64,000 bases of DNA, from positions 31,220-95,219 of the forward strand of contig NZ_JJOY01000041.1 in NCBI RefSeq assembly GCF_000979455.1, given 5' to 3'. Positions 45,519 through 54,187 of this stretch are shown piece after piece. The notes below the pieces were generated by a model that was given only the letters and a program-made list of their open reading frames with translations, made no database searches and had not been told where the DNA came from. Numbering within the stretch: position 1 is the first letter of the stretch; each line of letters starts with the position of its first letter. The stretch is from Methanosarcina sp. 2.H.T.1A.6. Lineage in GTDB: Archaea; Halobacteriota; Methanosarcinia; Methanosarcinales; Methanosarcinaceae. A program made the position numbers and the translations under genes.

Positions 45519-46667
45519 ATGAAGTTATTACTATTTATAAAAAATCTATTAAAAAATACAATAAATACTAATAACATTGTTGTAATACTCGAGTTTCTAC
45601 GGAACACAAATTATTCTTATCTTTTCTTTATTACTTTTATTATTTCGGTGATATCTTGGTTTCCTTCTCAAGTAAAAGCAATTCCTAATGTTTTACCTAT
45701 TATTAGAATGCTTCCTGAAATTATTTTTGTTGCTGTATATTTAATGACTATTTCTATACTTTTTTATACGTATTTTAAATGGAAACATATGCCAATACAT
45801 GTTCTCAAATATTCTCATATTAAAGGTGTAACTATAGTTTCGGATTTCTTTGACTATTACTATACATTGATCCCAGTTTGTCTGATAACTACAGGCATTG
45901 CATTGGTAACCTTAGTTAACGTCCATGTGTACTTTGTTTTAGCGGGGATAATATTATTCTGTCTTGGATGGTACGCACTTTTTATGTTCACCTTAATGAA
46001 AATTACCTTTTATAAAATGGGAGTATATGACAAATATAACAATATCACTAGAGCTAACGATATTTTAATTAATTATATTTCTCCAAACGATACCGATATA
46101 AGATATTTAGCTATTAAAGAGTTTACGAAGCACTTTAAAAAGGTTCTAGACGGCATCGATTTTCATTTTAGCGCTCTTTATAATAAAAGAATGAATATTG
46201 ACTCTTTGCAAACTGAAGAAAATATCACCGTAAAACAATTAATAATCCGTTATCTTCCCTTATACTTAAGTTATTGTAGTGAGACAGAACTAAACTCTTT
46301 CAAAACAAAACTAAACTCAATGGCAAATTTGATAGATAATGAAAATACGATAACTTCTTTAGATATCATAAAAATAATTCATTCTATTCATCAAGACATA
46401 GTAACATTTCTTAATCAACATTCTTATGTTATACCTAAAAACAATCTATTTACTAATTTTATATATAATATCAATAAAAAACAAACTTACCTTATGGAAG
46501 TTTTTGTTGGTATTTTTTTTATTATAGGATTATTTAAATTTTTTATTCCAGACGAGGTTTTAAATAATCTTCTTAATGAAACCTTTGATCATATTTTAGG
46601 ATATCGCGTTGATTTTGCACTTATGCCCCTTTTATTTTGTCAATACCTGTTGTTTATAAGTTTTTAA
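45519..46667 (+). CDS. polytopic membrane protein of unknown family
   Basis: 382 residues. Two membrane helices near 30-50 and 62-85, two more near 115-165, a soluble middle of about 140 residues, and two hydrophobic segments at the C-terminus (about 325-345, 365-382). Very AT-rich codons. The next gene (pentapeptide-repeat channel) begins 50 bp later in the same direction, so they probably form an operon. No known family; possibly a partner of the channel protein. Confidence 0.6.
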   Translation: MKLLLFIKNLLKNTINTNNIVVILEFLRNTNYSYLFFITFIISVISWFPSQVKAIPNVLPIIRMLPEIIFVAVYLMTISILFYTYFKWKHMPIHVLKYSHIKGVTIVSDFFDYYYTLIPVCLITTGIALVTLVNVHVYFVLAGIILFCLGWYALFMFTLMKITFYKMGVYDKYNNITRANDILINYISPNDTDIRYLAIKEFTKHFKKVLDGIDFHFSALYNKRMNIDSLQTEENITVKQLIIRYLPLYLSYCSETELNSFKTKLNSMANLIDNENTITSLDIIKIIHSIHQDIVTFLNQHSYVIPKNNLFTNFIYNINKKQTYLMEVFVGIFFIIGLFKFFIPDEVLNNLLNETFDHILGYRVDFALMPLLFCQYLLFISF

Positions 46668-46717
46668 AAGACTTAATTGAATAAATTTACTTTCATTTAG
46701 AAATAGGAGACATTTTA

Positions 46718-48436
46718 ATGGCCAGATGCAAATATAAGTTCCAAGGTACTCACTACAACTTTACGTGTCCTTTTGAAGTTGAAGAGGGAAGTAAATACTG
46801 CTTCTGGCATCAGGAAATAGAAGAAAAAAGACCTTCTAAAGAGCAGCTAAATCTTTTAAAAGAGAATGAAATTATCGGTATCTTCCTTCCTAAAGTCAAC
46901 TTTAACTTTGTTGATTTACAAGGCATTAATTTAATTTTAGCTAATTTAGAGGGATCATCTTTTTATAAAGCAAATTTAAAAGAAGCTAACTTAAATTCCG
47001 CAAATTTGCAAGGTTCAGATTTAAGAGAAGCAAATTTAGAAAATGCGTATCTACCAAGAGCTAATTTGCAGGGAGTAAAACTTTTCCAAACCAATTTAAA
47101 GGGAGCATGCTTGGAATTTGCAAGATTACAAAATTATAGTCTCACTACAATAAACTTTCAGGATGCTGACTTAAGATACTCTGATCTAACAAATTCAGAC
47201 TTGAGTGGTGCGAATCTTAGCAGAGCAAATTTGGAATATGCTACTCTCGAAAATGCAAACTTAAGAAGATGTAAATTAATTGAAGCGAAGATGTATTATT
47301 CTAATCTTTCAAAATCTGATTTAGCTGATTCAGATCTGAGTGGAGCAGATCTTAGTTATGCTGATATAAGGCAGGCATCTTTAATAGGCACTATTTTTGA
47401 TTCCAAATCCATTTTAGAAGGAACTCGGCTCATAGGTTCAAATATATCTAGCTCATATGTTGATGAAACAAAGACATTCAGAACTGCCATTTTCTTTAAC
47501 TCTACTGAAATTAGTGAGAAAGAGATTAACGAATTCGTTGCAGATACTCTCTCGACTAAAAGACCATTTCCATTTATATTAAATAAACAAATTATGTTTG
47601 ATGTCGAAAAAATTGAGGACTTCGAAAGTGATTCCGATTTTGTATTAGATGCTTTAAATAAAGAAGAAATTATAAGGTGTATCGGTTATGGTAAAGCACT
47701 TAATATTTACAAAGTTATTTTCTACAAAGACTTAATCGATGCACATCAAAAAGGGAAAATTTCTTATGAAATTAAGGAAAAATTTGATGATTTAGTATTT
47801 TATAAAAAGCCGAAAGAAAATAGTCATCTATGGAACAAAATACCATCATTAAAAAACTATATGATAGCTATTGCATATGAATATTTTTTATTTGATGATA
47901 GAAAAGAACTTTTTTTTGAATATCCGACATTCTTATCTTCATATAGAAAAGGACTTCTTTATGAATCTTCCTTTGAAATATATACAAAATTATATAACTT
48001 TTATTCATCCAATGGTGACAGTCTTCAAGCAAAACATGCTCATTATAGGGCAAATGAGTCTTATCGAAAACTTTTACTTGCAAAGGGAGGTTTTAAGAAT
48101 AATATTAGGGCAAGAGTTTTTGATGGGTTTATTCTGAAAGTTTTATCAGGACATGGAGACCAAATTTGGAATCCTATTTTTTCTTCTATGATTGGTATTA
48201 TTCTATTCTCTTTTTGTTTCTGGCATATAAATGGTATAATTGTTCAAGGAAGAGAAGTCAAACTAATAGACTATCTTTACTTTAGTCTCACTACTTTTAC
48301 AGGATACAGTTTTCCAAATATACAGCCTGATATATCAATACCATTAATGCAACCATTAGTAATGGGAGAAACTATTTTTGGGCTGATAATGGTATCTCTG
48401 ATTATTTTTGTCATTACATATCAGATCTCAAGATAA
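46718..48436 (+). CDS. zinc finger + pentapeptide repeats + two-helix ion channel fusion
   Basis: 572 residues. N-terminal Cys/His finger (CKYKFQGTHYNFTC, then EEGSKYCFWH), pentapeptide repeats at about residues 55-235 (ANLKEANLNSANLQGSDLRE and DLSGADLSYADIRQASL), a helical middle (about 255-470), and at the end two membrane helices with a pore loop (YLYFSLTTFTGYSFPNIQP), resembling the TxTTxGYGD filter region of K+ channel-like Ion_trans_2 domains but with GYSFPN instead of GYGD. GGAGA precedes the ATG. Soluble sensor/scaffold on a membrane pore is plausible, consistent with membrane-acting stress or defence proteins. Gene function inferred, not known. Confidence 0.7.
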   Translation: MARCKYKFQGTHYNFTCPFEVEEGSKYCFWHQEIEEKRPSKEQLNLLKENEIIGIFLPKVNFNFVDLQGINLILANLEGSSFYKANLKEANLNSANLQGSDLREANLENAYLPRANLQGVKLFQTNLKGACLEFARLQNYSLTTINFQDADLRYSDLTNSDLSGANLSRANLEYATLENANLRRCKLIEAKMYYSNLSKSDLADSDLSGADLSYADIRQASLIGTIFDSKSILEGTRLIGSNISSSYVDETKTFRTAIFFNSTEISEKEINEFVADTLSTKRPFPFILNKQIMFDVEKIEDFESDSDFVLDALNKEEIIRCIGYGKALNIYKVIFYKDLIDAHQKGKISYEIKEKFDDLVFYKKPKENSHLWNKIPSLKNYMIAIAYEYFLFDDRKELFFEYPTFLSSYRKGLLYESSFEIYTKLYNFYSSNGDSLQAKHAHYRANESYRKLLLAKGGFKNNIRARVFDGFILKVLSGHGDQIWNPIFSSMIGIILFSFCFWHINGIIVQGREVKLIDYLYFSLTTFTGYSFPNIQPDISIPLMQPLVMGETIFGLIMVSLIIFVITYQISR

Positions 48437-48889
48437 CTTCCTCACTTAATACGTTCTTAATCTTTTTCGGGTTCTGAGGTCATAAATAGCTAGTATCTTT
48501 CAATATCCCTCTATTTAACCTCCAGCTAATGTGCTATAAAAACAAAACGAAAAATTGGGCACACTACGAGAATATGATAAAAAATAGAATTCTACTTCTG
48601 TGCTCATTTCCACATAACAATGTTTAGAGCAGCAGAACTTTTCGTATAGGCTCTAATTAATCGTCAGAATGTAAATTAATCAAAAGTTTAATTTTGGTTG
48701 GATGAATATATTAAAAGATCATCGATATGGTTATCGTTTTTAGTGATAGTTTTTTATATTTCGTAAAATTTCATCATAAGGAAATATAGTGTCTATAGAA
48801 TGAGAAGAACAACGAAGCAAGGTCAAAGATGGTAAACTCTGAACTAAGCCTCTAAGCAAGATTTTCGGGATATGCCATGTTCTAGTTTT
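48437..48889. other. AT-rich intergenic region
   Basis: No supported gene. At about 48815 the string AAGGTCAAAGATGGTA also occurs at 50105-50120, in the end of the 75-aa gene, so a duplicated scrap of that gene is here. Confidence 0.5.
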
Positions 48890-48904
48890 GACAAATGCCA
48901 AATT

Positions 48905-49045
48905 CAATATATCCCGAACCCAGTTTTGCTGTCTTCTTTACGCATCCCATATTTAGGGATGGAAATTACTCCAGACTCGTCCTATACGATTGGCTATGAG
49001 GCTTAACGTGGCTTCTAGTAATATGTATGTAGAAAGCTCGGGATA
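48905..49045. repeat. diverged direct repeat with conserved hairpin, copy B
   Basis: Same order as copy A: ATATCCCGAACCC, TATTTAGGGATGGA, ACTCC, TCCTATACGATTGGCTATGA, GAGGCT-TAACGT-GGCTTC, TAGTAATATGTATGTAGAAA, GCTC. The region between copies is about 5.8 kb. Confidence 0.65.
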
Positions 49046-49157
49046 GTTGAAAAAATAGCTATGCTGTGTTCCATTTTATATGATGCCGAGTGGGGACAAA
49101 CTAAATTAGTAAACTTTTAATAAAAGAGGAACTTAAGACCGAACTTGGGGCTACAAC

Positions 49158-49757
49158 ATGGAATACACACCATTAATTAAAGAAGACGAGATTGCGGAAG
49201 CATTTGATTCATTTTCAGGCAAAATGACAAAAGGTACCACACCATTTCTCAGCTACTTGGCTTACCGAAGATACCCTGAAAAAGAAAAAAAAAGATGTGT
49301 ATGCTGGAACAAATCATTGGGGATCTGGTCATTTTTTGATAAAGCTGAGAAACTCTATTGGGGTCCAGTTGGTGTACAAGATTCATCCACTTCATCCCAA
49401 GATACATCCAAACCACCTCGTCTTATTATAACATGTTTAATCGATTTTCCTTGTGAGGGTATTAACCGGAAAGTGAATGGATTATTTGTAATGGATGACG
49501 ACGAAAATATTTATGTGACACATAAAGGTAATGTGGGTGGTGGGGCGAAGGGTATTGGTAGATCATCATTTCGAAACTCTGATCAATACCAGAAATTTGA
49601 TATCATAAATGTCATTTGGCCGGATGGAAAGGAAACCGAAACAATTTGCATAGGTAAACTTGACGATGCACTGCCTCGCAAGGTCTCCAACTTCGTAAAA
49701 GATGTGAGACGCTTTAAGGATGATATTAAAGAAAAGAGGGATGGCCGTCCATTGTAA
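49158..49757 (+). CDS. hypothetical protein with GGGxKGIG motif
   Basis: 199 residues, predicted soluble. Central VNGLFVMDDDENIYVTHKGN and VGGGAKGIGRSSF resemble the N-terminal specificity-type domain of some restriction proteins, where a GGGxxGIGKxxF motif occurs; this is only a resemblance. Basic C-terminal end. The ATG has no strong ribosome site. Lies right of copy B. Confidence 0.45.
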   Translation: MEYTPLIKEDEIAEAFDSFSGKMTKGTTPFLSYLAYRRYPEKEKKRCVCWNKSLGIWSFFDKAEKLYWGPVGVQDSSTSSQDTSKPPRLIITCLIDFPCEGINRKVNGLFVMDDDENIYVTHKGNVGGGAKGIGRSSFRNSDQYQKFDIINVIWPDGKETETICIGKLDDALPRKVSNFVKDVRRFKDDIKEKRDGRPL

Positions 49758-49893
49758 GAGACTATAAAGAAATTAGGATCATTTTTATGCAGCATCTAAG
49801 CAGATTCTGTTGGAAAATCACTATATGTAGTATTCGAAGATGTGCATAAAATTCGTTAACCGATGACAAAACAACTGACAAGGGAGTAAGGTA

Positions 49894-50121
49894 ATGAAAT
49901 TATCATACAAGGTATGGTTGGTAGTTGGTCCTTTATTGCCTTTCAATAAAGAAGGAAAGCTTATTTTTGAGCCATATAAGGGATTCATGACTGATTTGCA
50001 CGAATTGAAATATCTTGAAAATGAAATGAGAAATGGTAGACGATTAAAATCTACAGTAGATAATTTGGAATTAAAAATAATGAATAATACAATGAAGTGG
50101 AAACAAGGTCAAAGATGGTAG
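49894..50121 (+). CDS. small hypothetical protein
   Basis: 75 residues, ATG after a good ribosome site (AAGGGAGTAAGG). It opens SYKVWLVVGPLLPFNKEGKL and ends basic with KWKQGQRW. No family. A partial duplicate of its last codons lies at 48.8 kb. It precedes the two-phosphoesterase gene by 76 bp. Confidence 0.45.
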   Translation: MKLSYKVWLVVGPLLPFNKEGKLIFEPYKGFMTDLHELKYLENEMRNGRRLKSTVDNLELKIMNNTMKWKQGQRW

Positions 50122-50197
50122 ATTTAGATAAGAATGCAGTGTATAATGATTTTTATAGGTATTTAAGTTCACTAATGAACTCAAGTCGAATAACTGA

Positions 50198-51445
50198 ATG
50201 ATCTACATGAGTGCTTCATACTTAATCGAAATCAGAATGTTTGGTAAAGCAAAATACGATATAAGAGAACTCATATTAGATTCAGGTAAGCAATTTAATG
50301 TGCAAATACCAAGACGACCGGTGCCGCATATTACACTAGTAGGACCGTTTGATACAAAATACGAAAATGGATTAATAAAAGATTTCGAATCAGTATGTAA
50401 AAACGTTGATTTAATCGGGTATGTTGTTGAAGGTATTGGTGTTTTTGTAGATAACGGTGTAGTTTACTTAGATGTTCATCCAAGTGAAGAGCTTATTATT
50501 TTCCGTAAGGATTTAAGAGACAAATTATTTAATAATTGCTACTTAGCTAAGTGGGATTTTGTTGAGGATTTCAGGTTTCATACAACAATTGTAAATAAAG
50601 TAGACCAAGAAAAGATTAGAAGAATTGGACGAAAGATCAAACATGATAAAAGATATAGTCATAAAATGTTAAGAGCAACATTGCTGAAAAACGGAAGAAT
50701 ACTTGCAGAGTATGATTTCTTACTTCGAAAGATGCTTAATAGGTCTGAAGCATTGGATAGAAAAATTCTCGCCGAGACAATGAGATTATTAAGTAAAAGA
50801 CACGAAAGTAAAAACACAGAAATAGATCAACCATTAAATAATCGTATATTTGTAATATCTGATTTGCATTTAGGACATTACAACATAATAAGGTATTGTA
50901 ATAGGCCATTTTATAGTCTCAATGATATGAATAATACATTGATAAATAACTGGAATTCAACAATATCTAAACATGATACAGTTTATTTTCTTGGTGATCT
51001 CGCATATGGAAAAAATTCATCAACAGACTATTGGTTAAAAAGATTAAACGGTAATATCATATTCTTTAGGGGAAATCACGACGCTTCAGATAATATCAGA
51101 TTTATTGACTCAAAAATAGTCACATTTGAAAGCACTAAATTTTTTTTAACGCACAATCCCGCAGATGTACCACCTAATTGGAATGGCTGGGTAATTCATG
51201 GACATGTTCATAATAATATACCTATGATTAATTATAAAAATAAATCCATTAATGTATCTGTAGAAGTAATAAATTATAAACCAGTTGATATAAGGACTAT
51301 ACTTAGATTGATACATTTAACAAAAAACGAGGTAGTTAAAGAACAAACGATTGAGTCTAAAGTTAATGGGTCATCGAAACAAAAAGAAGAAGAGTCTATA
51401 CAATCTTTTTTGTATCGTATATTTACATGGCTTTTTGGTAAATAA
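50198..51445 (+). CDS. 2H phosphoesterase-metallophosphoesterase fusion
   Basis: 415 residues. N-terminal 2H (LigT/CPDase-like) domain, about residues 1-190, with its two HxT motifs: PHITLVGPF (about 44) and FHTTIVN (about 129). C-terminal calcineurin-like phosphoesterase, about 210-370, with all metal motifs: SDLHLGH, GDLAYG, GNHD, LTHNP and HGHVH. A hydrophilic linker lies between and a basic tail ends FTWLFGK. 2H enzymes open 2',3'-cyclic or 2'-5' bonds; metallophosphoesterases hydrolyse phosphoesters. A two-step breakdown of cyclic or 2'-5'-linked nucleotides, or RNA-end repair, is inferred. AT-rich like the whole island. Confidence 0.78.
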   Translation: MIYMSASYLIEIRMFGKAKYDIRELILDSGKQFNVQIPRRPVPHITLVGPFDTKYENGLIKDFESVCKNVDLIGYVVEGIGVFVDNGVVYLDVHPSEELIIFRKDLRDKLFNNCYLAKWDFVEDFRFHTTIVNKVDQEKIRRIGRKIKHDKRYSHKMLRATLLKNGRILAEYDFLLRKMLNRSEALDRKILAETMRLLSKRHESKNTEIDQPLNNRIFVISDLHLGHYNIIRYCNRPFYSLNDMNNTLINNWNSTISKHDTVYFLGDLAYGKNSSTDYWLKRLNGNIIFFRGNHDASDNIRFIDSKIVTFESTKFFLTHNPADVPPNWNGWVIHGHVHNNIPMINYKNKSINVSVEVINYKPVDIRTILRLIHLTKNEVVKEQTIESKVNGSSKQKEEESIQSFLYRIFTWLFGK

Positions 51446-51537
51446 CTCCACATTATTTTGTCAAAAATATACGTTCAGACCCGCTTTTCGAAGTAATAAT
51501 TAAAAAACAATTGTTAACAAAAACCAAAAACCAGCTA

Positions 51538-51611
51538 GAAGAAAAAAGGAAAAATTAGAAAAAAAGGAAAAAGGAAAATCGGGAAAAAGGAAAAAAGGAA
51601 AAAGGAAAAAA
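51538..51611. repeat. A/G-rich GGAAAAA repeat tract
   Basis: Low-complexity AAAAAGGAAAAAGG units, nearly all purine, between the 2H/MPE gene and the reductase. Confidence 0.6.
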
Positions 51612-51628
51612 CTACATTTTTCCTGAAC

Positions 51629-52726
51629 TCACTGAAACTCGAAATTGCACCTGATCCCTTTGGGATCAAAACAGAGGTTGCAGGATACGCACCTTGCCTT
51701 TTTAGCCTCTCCTGATTTAAGCTTTAAAACAATGTCAGGTTCGCTGATGAACGTCCTGCTCATTGATATAAGGTCTGCAAACCCGTCTGCAAGAAGATCC
51801 TCCATAACAGAAAGAGACCTGATACCACCTACAAGGATTACCGGGATATCCACTGCACTTTTGATCATTTTTGAGTAGTTCTTGAAATATGCCTCTTTTG
51901 CAGGAGAGTTTATTGCAGTTTTTATGGTTACCCCACCTGCTTCACCTATCCCTCCGCTGACCTCTATTGCACATACACCTGCCTTTTCAAGAAGCTTTGC
52001 AATTTCCACGCATTCAGGAGCATCGAGTCCCAGCCCTGCCTTTGAGGAACCGGGCAGAAACCCATCCGTTGCATTCATTTTCACAAGAATAGGAAAATCG
52101 TCCCCAGCTTCCTCTTTTATGCGCTTTACTATCTCCGTAACTATCCTTACCCGGTTTTCGACGGAGCCTCCCCACCTGTCATTCCGCCTGTTTGTGTAGG
52201 GAGAGATGAAATTGCTTAAAAGGAAACCATGGGCACAGTGAAGCTGGACTCCGTCAAACCCTGCCGCCTTTGCCCTCACAGCTCCCATGGTAAAAGCCTC
52301 AATCATTTCAAGGATTTCCTTGTCGGTCATCTCCCTAGGGACTACTGACGAATGCCCGTTTTTGACCACTGACGGGGCAAGAGGAAACGGATATTCGTCC
52401 GAAATGTCTGCCTGCCGTCCTCCATGCACTATCTGGAGCACTATCTTGCTTCTGTACCTGTGTACCCTCTCGGTTATCTTCCGGTATGGCTCGATGAAGC
52501 GATCATCGTAGATGCCCTGCTGCAAATTATCGCTCTGCCCGCCGGGGAGGACACAAGAATAGCCAGTTATTATTAATCCGACTTCACTTTTTGCAAGCTC
52601 TTCATAGAGGTCACCGAGCCGGGAAGTGGGCGTTCCGTCTTCTTCAGCCATGAATTCATGTGTTGCTGACCTTACAACTCGGTTCTGGAGTTCCATGTTA
52701 CAGAATGTGACAGGGTCAAAAATCAT
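51629..52726 (-). CDS. old-yellow-enzyme-type NADH:flavin oxidoreductase
   Basis: 365 residues, TIM barrel. Starts MIFDPVTFCNMELQNRVVRS, has the flavin residues LQIVHGGRQAD and active-site QLHCAHGFLLSNFISPYTNRR, and GGIRS. C-terminal CVSCNLCFDPKGIRC suits a 4Fe-4S ligand set of the 2,4-dienoyl-CoA reductase/2-enoate reductase type, but the NADH-binding second half is absent, giving a single-domain form. Substrate unknown; reduces activated double bonds by family. Confidence 0.83.
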   Translation of the reverse strand: MIFDPVTFCNMELQNRVVRSATHEFMAEEDGTPTSRLGDLYEELAKSEVGLIITGYSCVLPGGQSDNLQQGIYDDRFIEPYRKITERVHRYRSKIVLQIVHGGRQADISDEYPFPLAPSVVKNGHSSVVPREMTDKEILEMIEAFTMGAVRAKAAGFDGVQLHCAHGFLLSNFISPYTNRRNDRWGGSVENRVRIVTEIVKRIKEEAGDDFPILVKMNATDGFLPGSSKAGLGLDAPECVEIAKLLEKAGVCAIEVSGGIGEAGGVTIKTAINSPAKEAYFKNYSKMIKSAVDIPVILVGGIRSLSVMEDLLADGFADLISMSRTFISEPDIVLKLKSGEAKKARCVSCNLCFDPKGIRCNFEFQ

Positions 52727-53266
52727 GGGAAAAAATAGGAGAAGGAAAGGTAAATAATTATCCCGGATTCTTTGAAATAGAAAACTTCGTGTTCAGGCAC
52801 AAAGTTTCTCTTAGCTGTTACAGGAAAAGGAAGGGAGAGGAGGGAAAGGGAGAGGAGGGAAAGGGAGAGGAGGGAAAGGGAGAGGGGGGAAGGGGGAAGA
52901 GGGGAAGGGAGAAGAGGGGAAGGGAAGGAAAGGAAGGGAGAGGAGGGAAGGGAAAGGAAGGGAAAGGAAGGGAAATTTACTCAGGAAACTTCAATTCCAA
53001 ACATGAGAAGGTCATCCGGATAATCGGGAATGTAAATGTATAGTTTTTCTGAAAAACTCAGATTCGCAGTGTAATCCGCCTGTACTTACTCTTCATAAGT
53101 AAATTCATTGTCCAGAATAATTTCATACTTGTATTGCCCCAATTCGGCATCTATTTTAGGCGAGACTATCTCGTCTTATCTATATCTGGTGTGGTCTATA
53201 GATATTATGTAAGCTGGGCTAAAAAAAGAAAATGATGAATAAAGTAACTTGGGCAGATCAGGTCTT
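52727..53266. other. spacer with homopurine tract
   Basis: No gene supported apart from the low-complexity tract listed separately. Some TATA-like sequence at 53180 belongs to minus-strand genes or an unknown transcript. Confidence 0.4.
52822..52975. repeat. 154-nt uninterrupted homopurine tract
   Basis: A run of only A and G on the plus strand, built of GGGAAAGGGAGAGGA-like units. A frame runs through it (52789-53043) but it is pure low complexity and not considered coding. Confidence 0.9.
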
Positions 53267-53971
53267 TTATTCCGCATATCTGCGTGAGTCAAGTTCCTCT
53301 TCCATCCGCTCATTCTGCACTTTCACGGAAAAGAGGGTGAGGAAGAGCAGGAAATAAGCTATGAAATTGACAAGGAGAGTCAGTTGAAGTGCTGTCCCTT
53401 CAAGTCCTCCTCCGCTTCCGCCTGTGTTTCCTCCGAACATAAGGGGATGAGCTGAGCGCCAGAGCCGGATTGAAAAGAAACTCAGGGGTACGGAAATGAA
53501 ACCTAAAATTCCGAAGACTGCCGAGAGTCTGGCTCTTTTTTCAGGCTCTTCGAGGGCTTTTCTGAGCATCGTGTAGGCGAGGTAAACAAGGAAGAGAACC
53601 AGGGAGGTTGTCAGCCTGAGATCCCAGATCCAGTACCAGCCCCAGGCATCCTTTGCCCAGATCGAACCCGTGACAAGCACCAGGAACGCAAAAAGGGTTC
53701 CCACTTCTGCAGCCGAGCGGGCGTAGATGTCCCATTTGAGAGATTTATCCCGGAGGTAGAGGATACTTGCGGCAAATACGACTCCAAACGCCAGATAGGA
53801 TATAATTGCTATTGGCATATGGAAGAAAAAGATCCTGAAGCTCCCGCTCAGAACCTCGCCTGCTTCGTCCTTTATCGGAGGCAGGTAGAAAAAGAGCATA
53901 TATATCGCAAGAAGCATTACACTGGCAGTTGCAACTGCCAGTACTCCGGTTTTTCTGGAATTTGATGCCAT
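53267..53971 (-). CDS. ccmC: cytochrome c maturation protein CcmC
   Basis: About 234 residues from ATG at 53971 (the longer frame from 54016 adds residues not in the family). Six membrane helices and the tryptophan-rich haem-handling motif WGWYWIWDLRL (WWD-type), with His residues in FHMPIAIISY and SAHPLMFGG. CcmC loads haem from the membrane onto CcmE. Genes ccmB and ccmA follow upstream on the same strand, so this is a haem export cluster; a CcmE or CcmF gene is not seen in the window. Confidence 0.87.
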   Translation of the reverse strand: MASNSRKTGVLAVATASVMLLAIYMLFFYLPPIKDEAGEVLSGSFRIFFFHMPIAIISYLAFGVVFAASILYLRDKSLKWDIYARSAAEVGTLFAFLVLVTGSIWAKDAWGWYWIWDLRLTTSLVLFLVYLAYTMLRKALEEPEKRARLSAVFGILGFISVPLSFFSIRLWRSAHPLMFGGNTGGSGGGLEGTALQLTLLVNFIAYFLLFLTLFSVKVQNERMEEELDSRRYAE

Positions 53972-54101
53972 TTTGTTCACGTGTCTTGAGAGATTAAAGA
54001 TAAAGCACAAGTTCAATACTGATACTTGTTATTAATTCGATTTACTTCGTTTATTATTGATTCGATTTTGATCGCTGTCTCGAATGACCTTATGTTTACT
54101 A

Positions 54102-54164
54102 TTTTCCTTTTCCTTTCTTTCTTTTCCTCTCTTTCTTTTCTTTTTTCCTTTTCCTTTTTTTCCT
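54102..54164. repeat. 63-nt homopyrimidine tract
   Basis: Only C and T on the plus strand (purine on the ccm-coding strand), between ccmC and ccmB. It may separate their translation or mRNA. Confidence 0.85.
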
Positions 54165-54187
54165 GCTAGGAAGACCTCAGTCAGACC

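Noticed and set aside
52789..53043. Frame of 84 codons rich in Gly/Glu/Arg/Lys
   Set aside because: It is just the translation of the homopurine tract.
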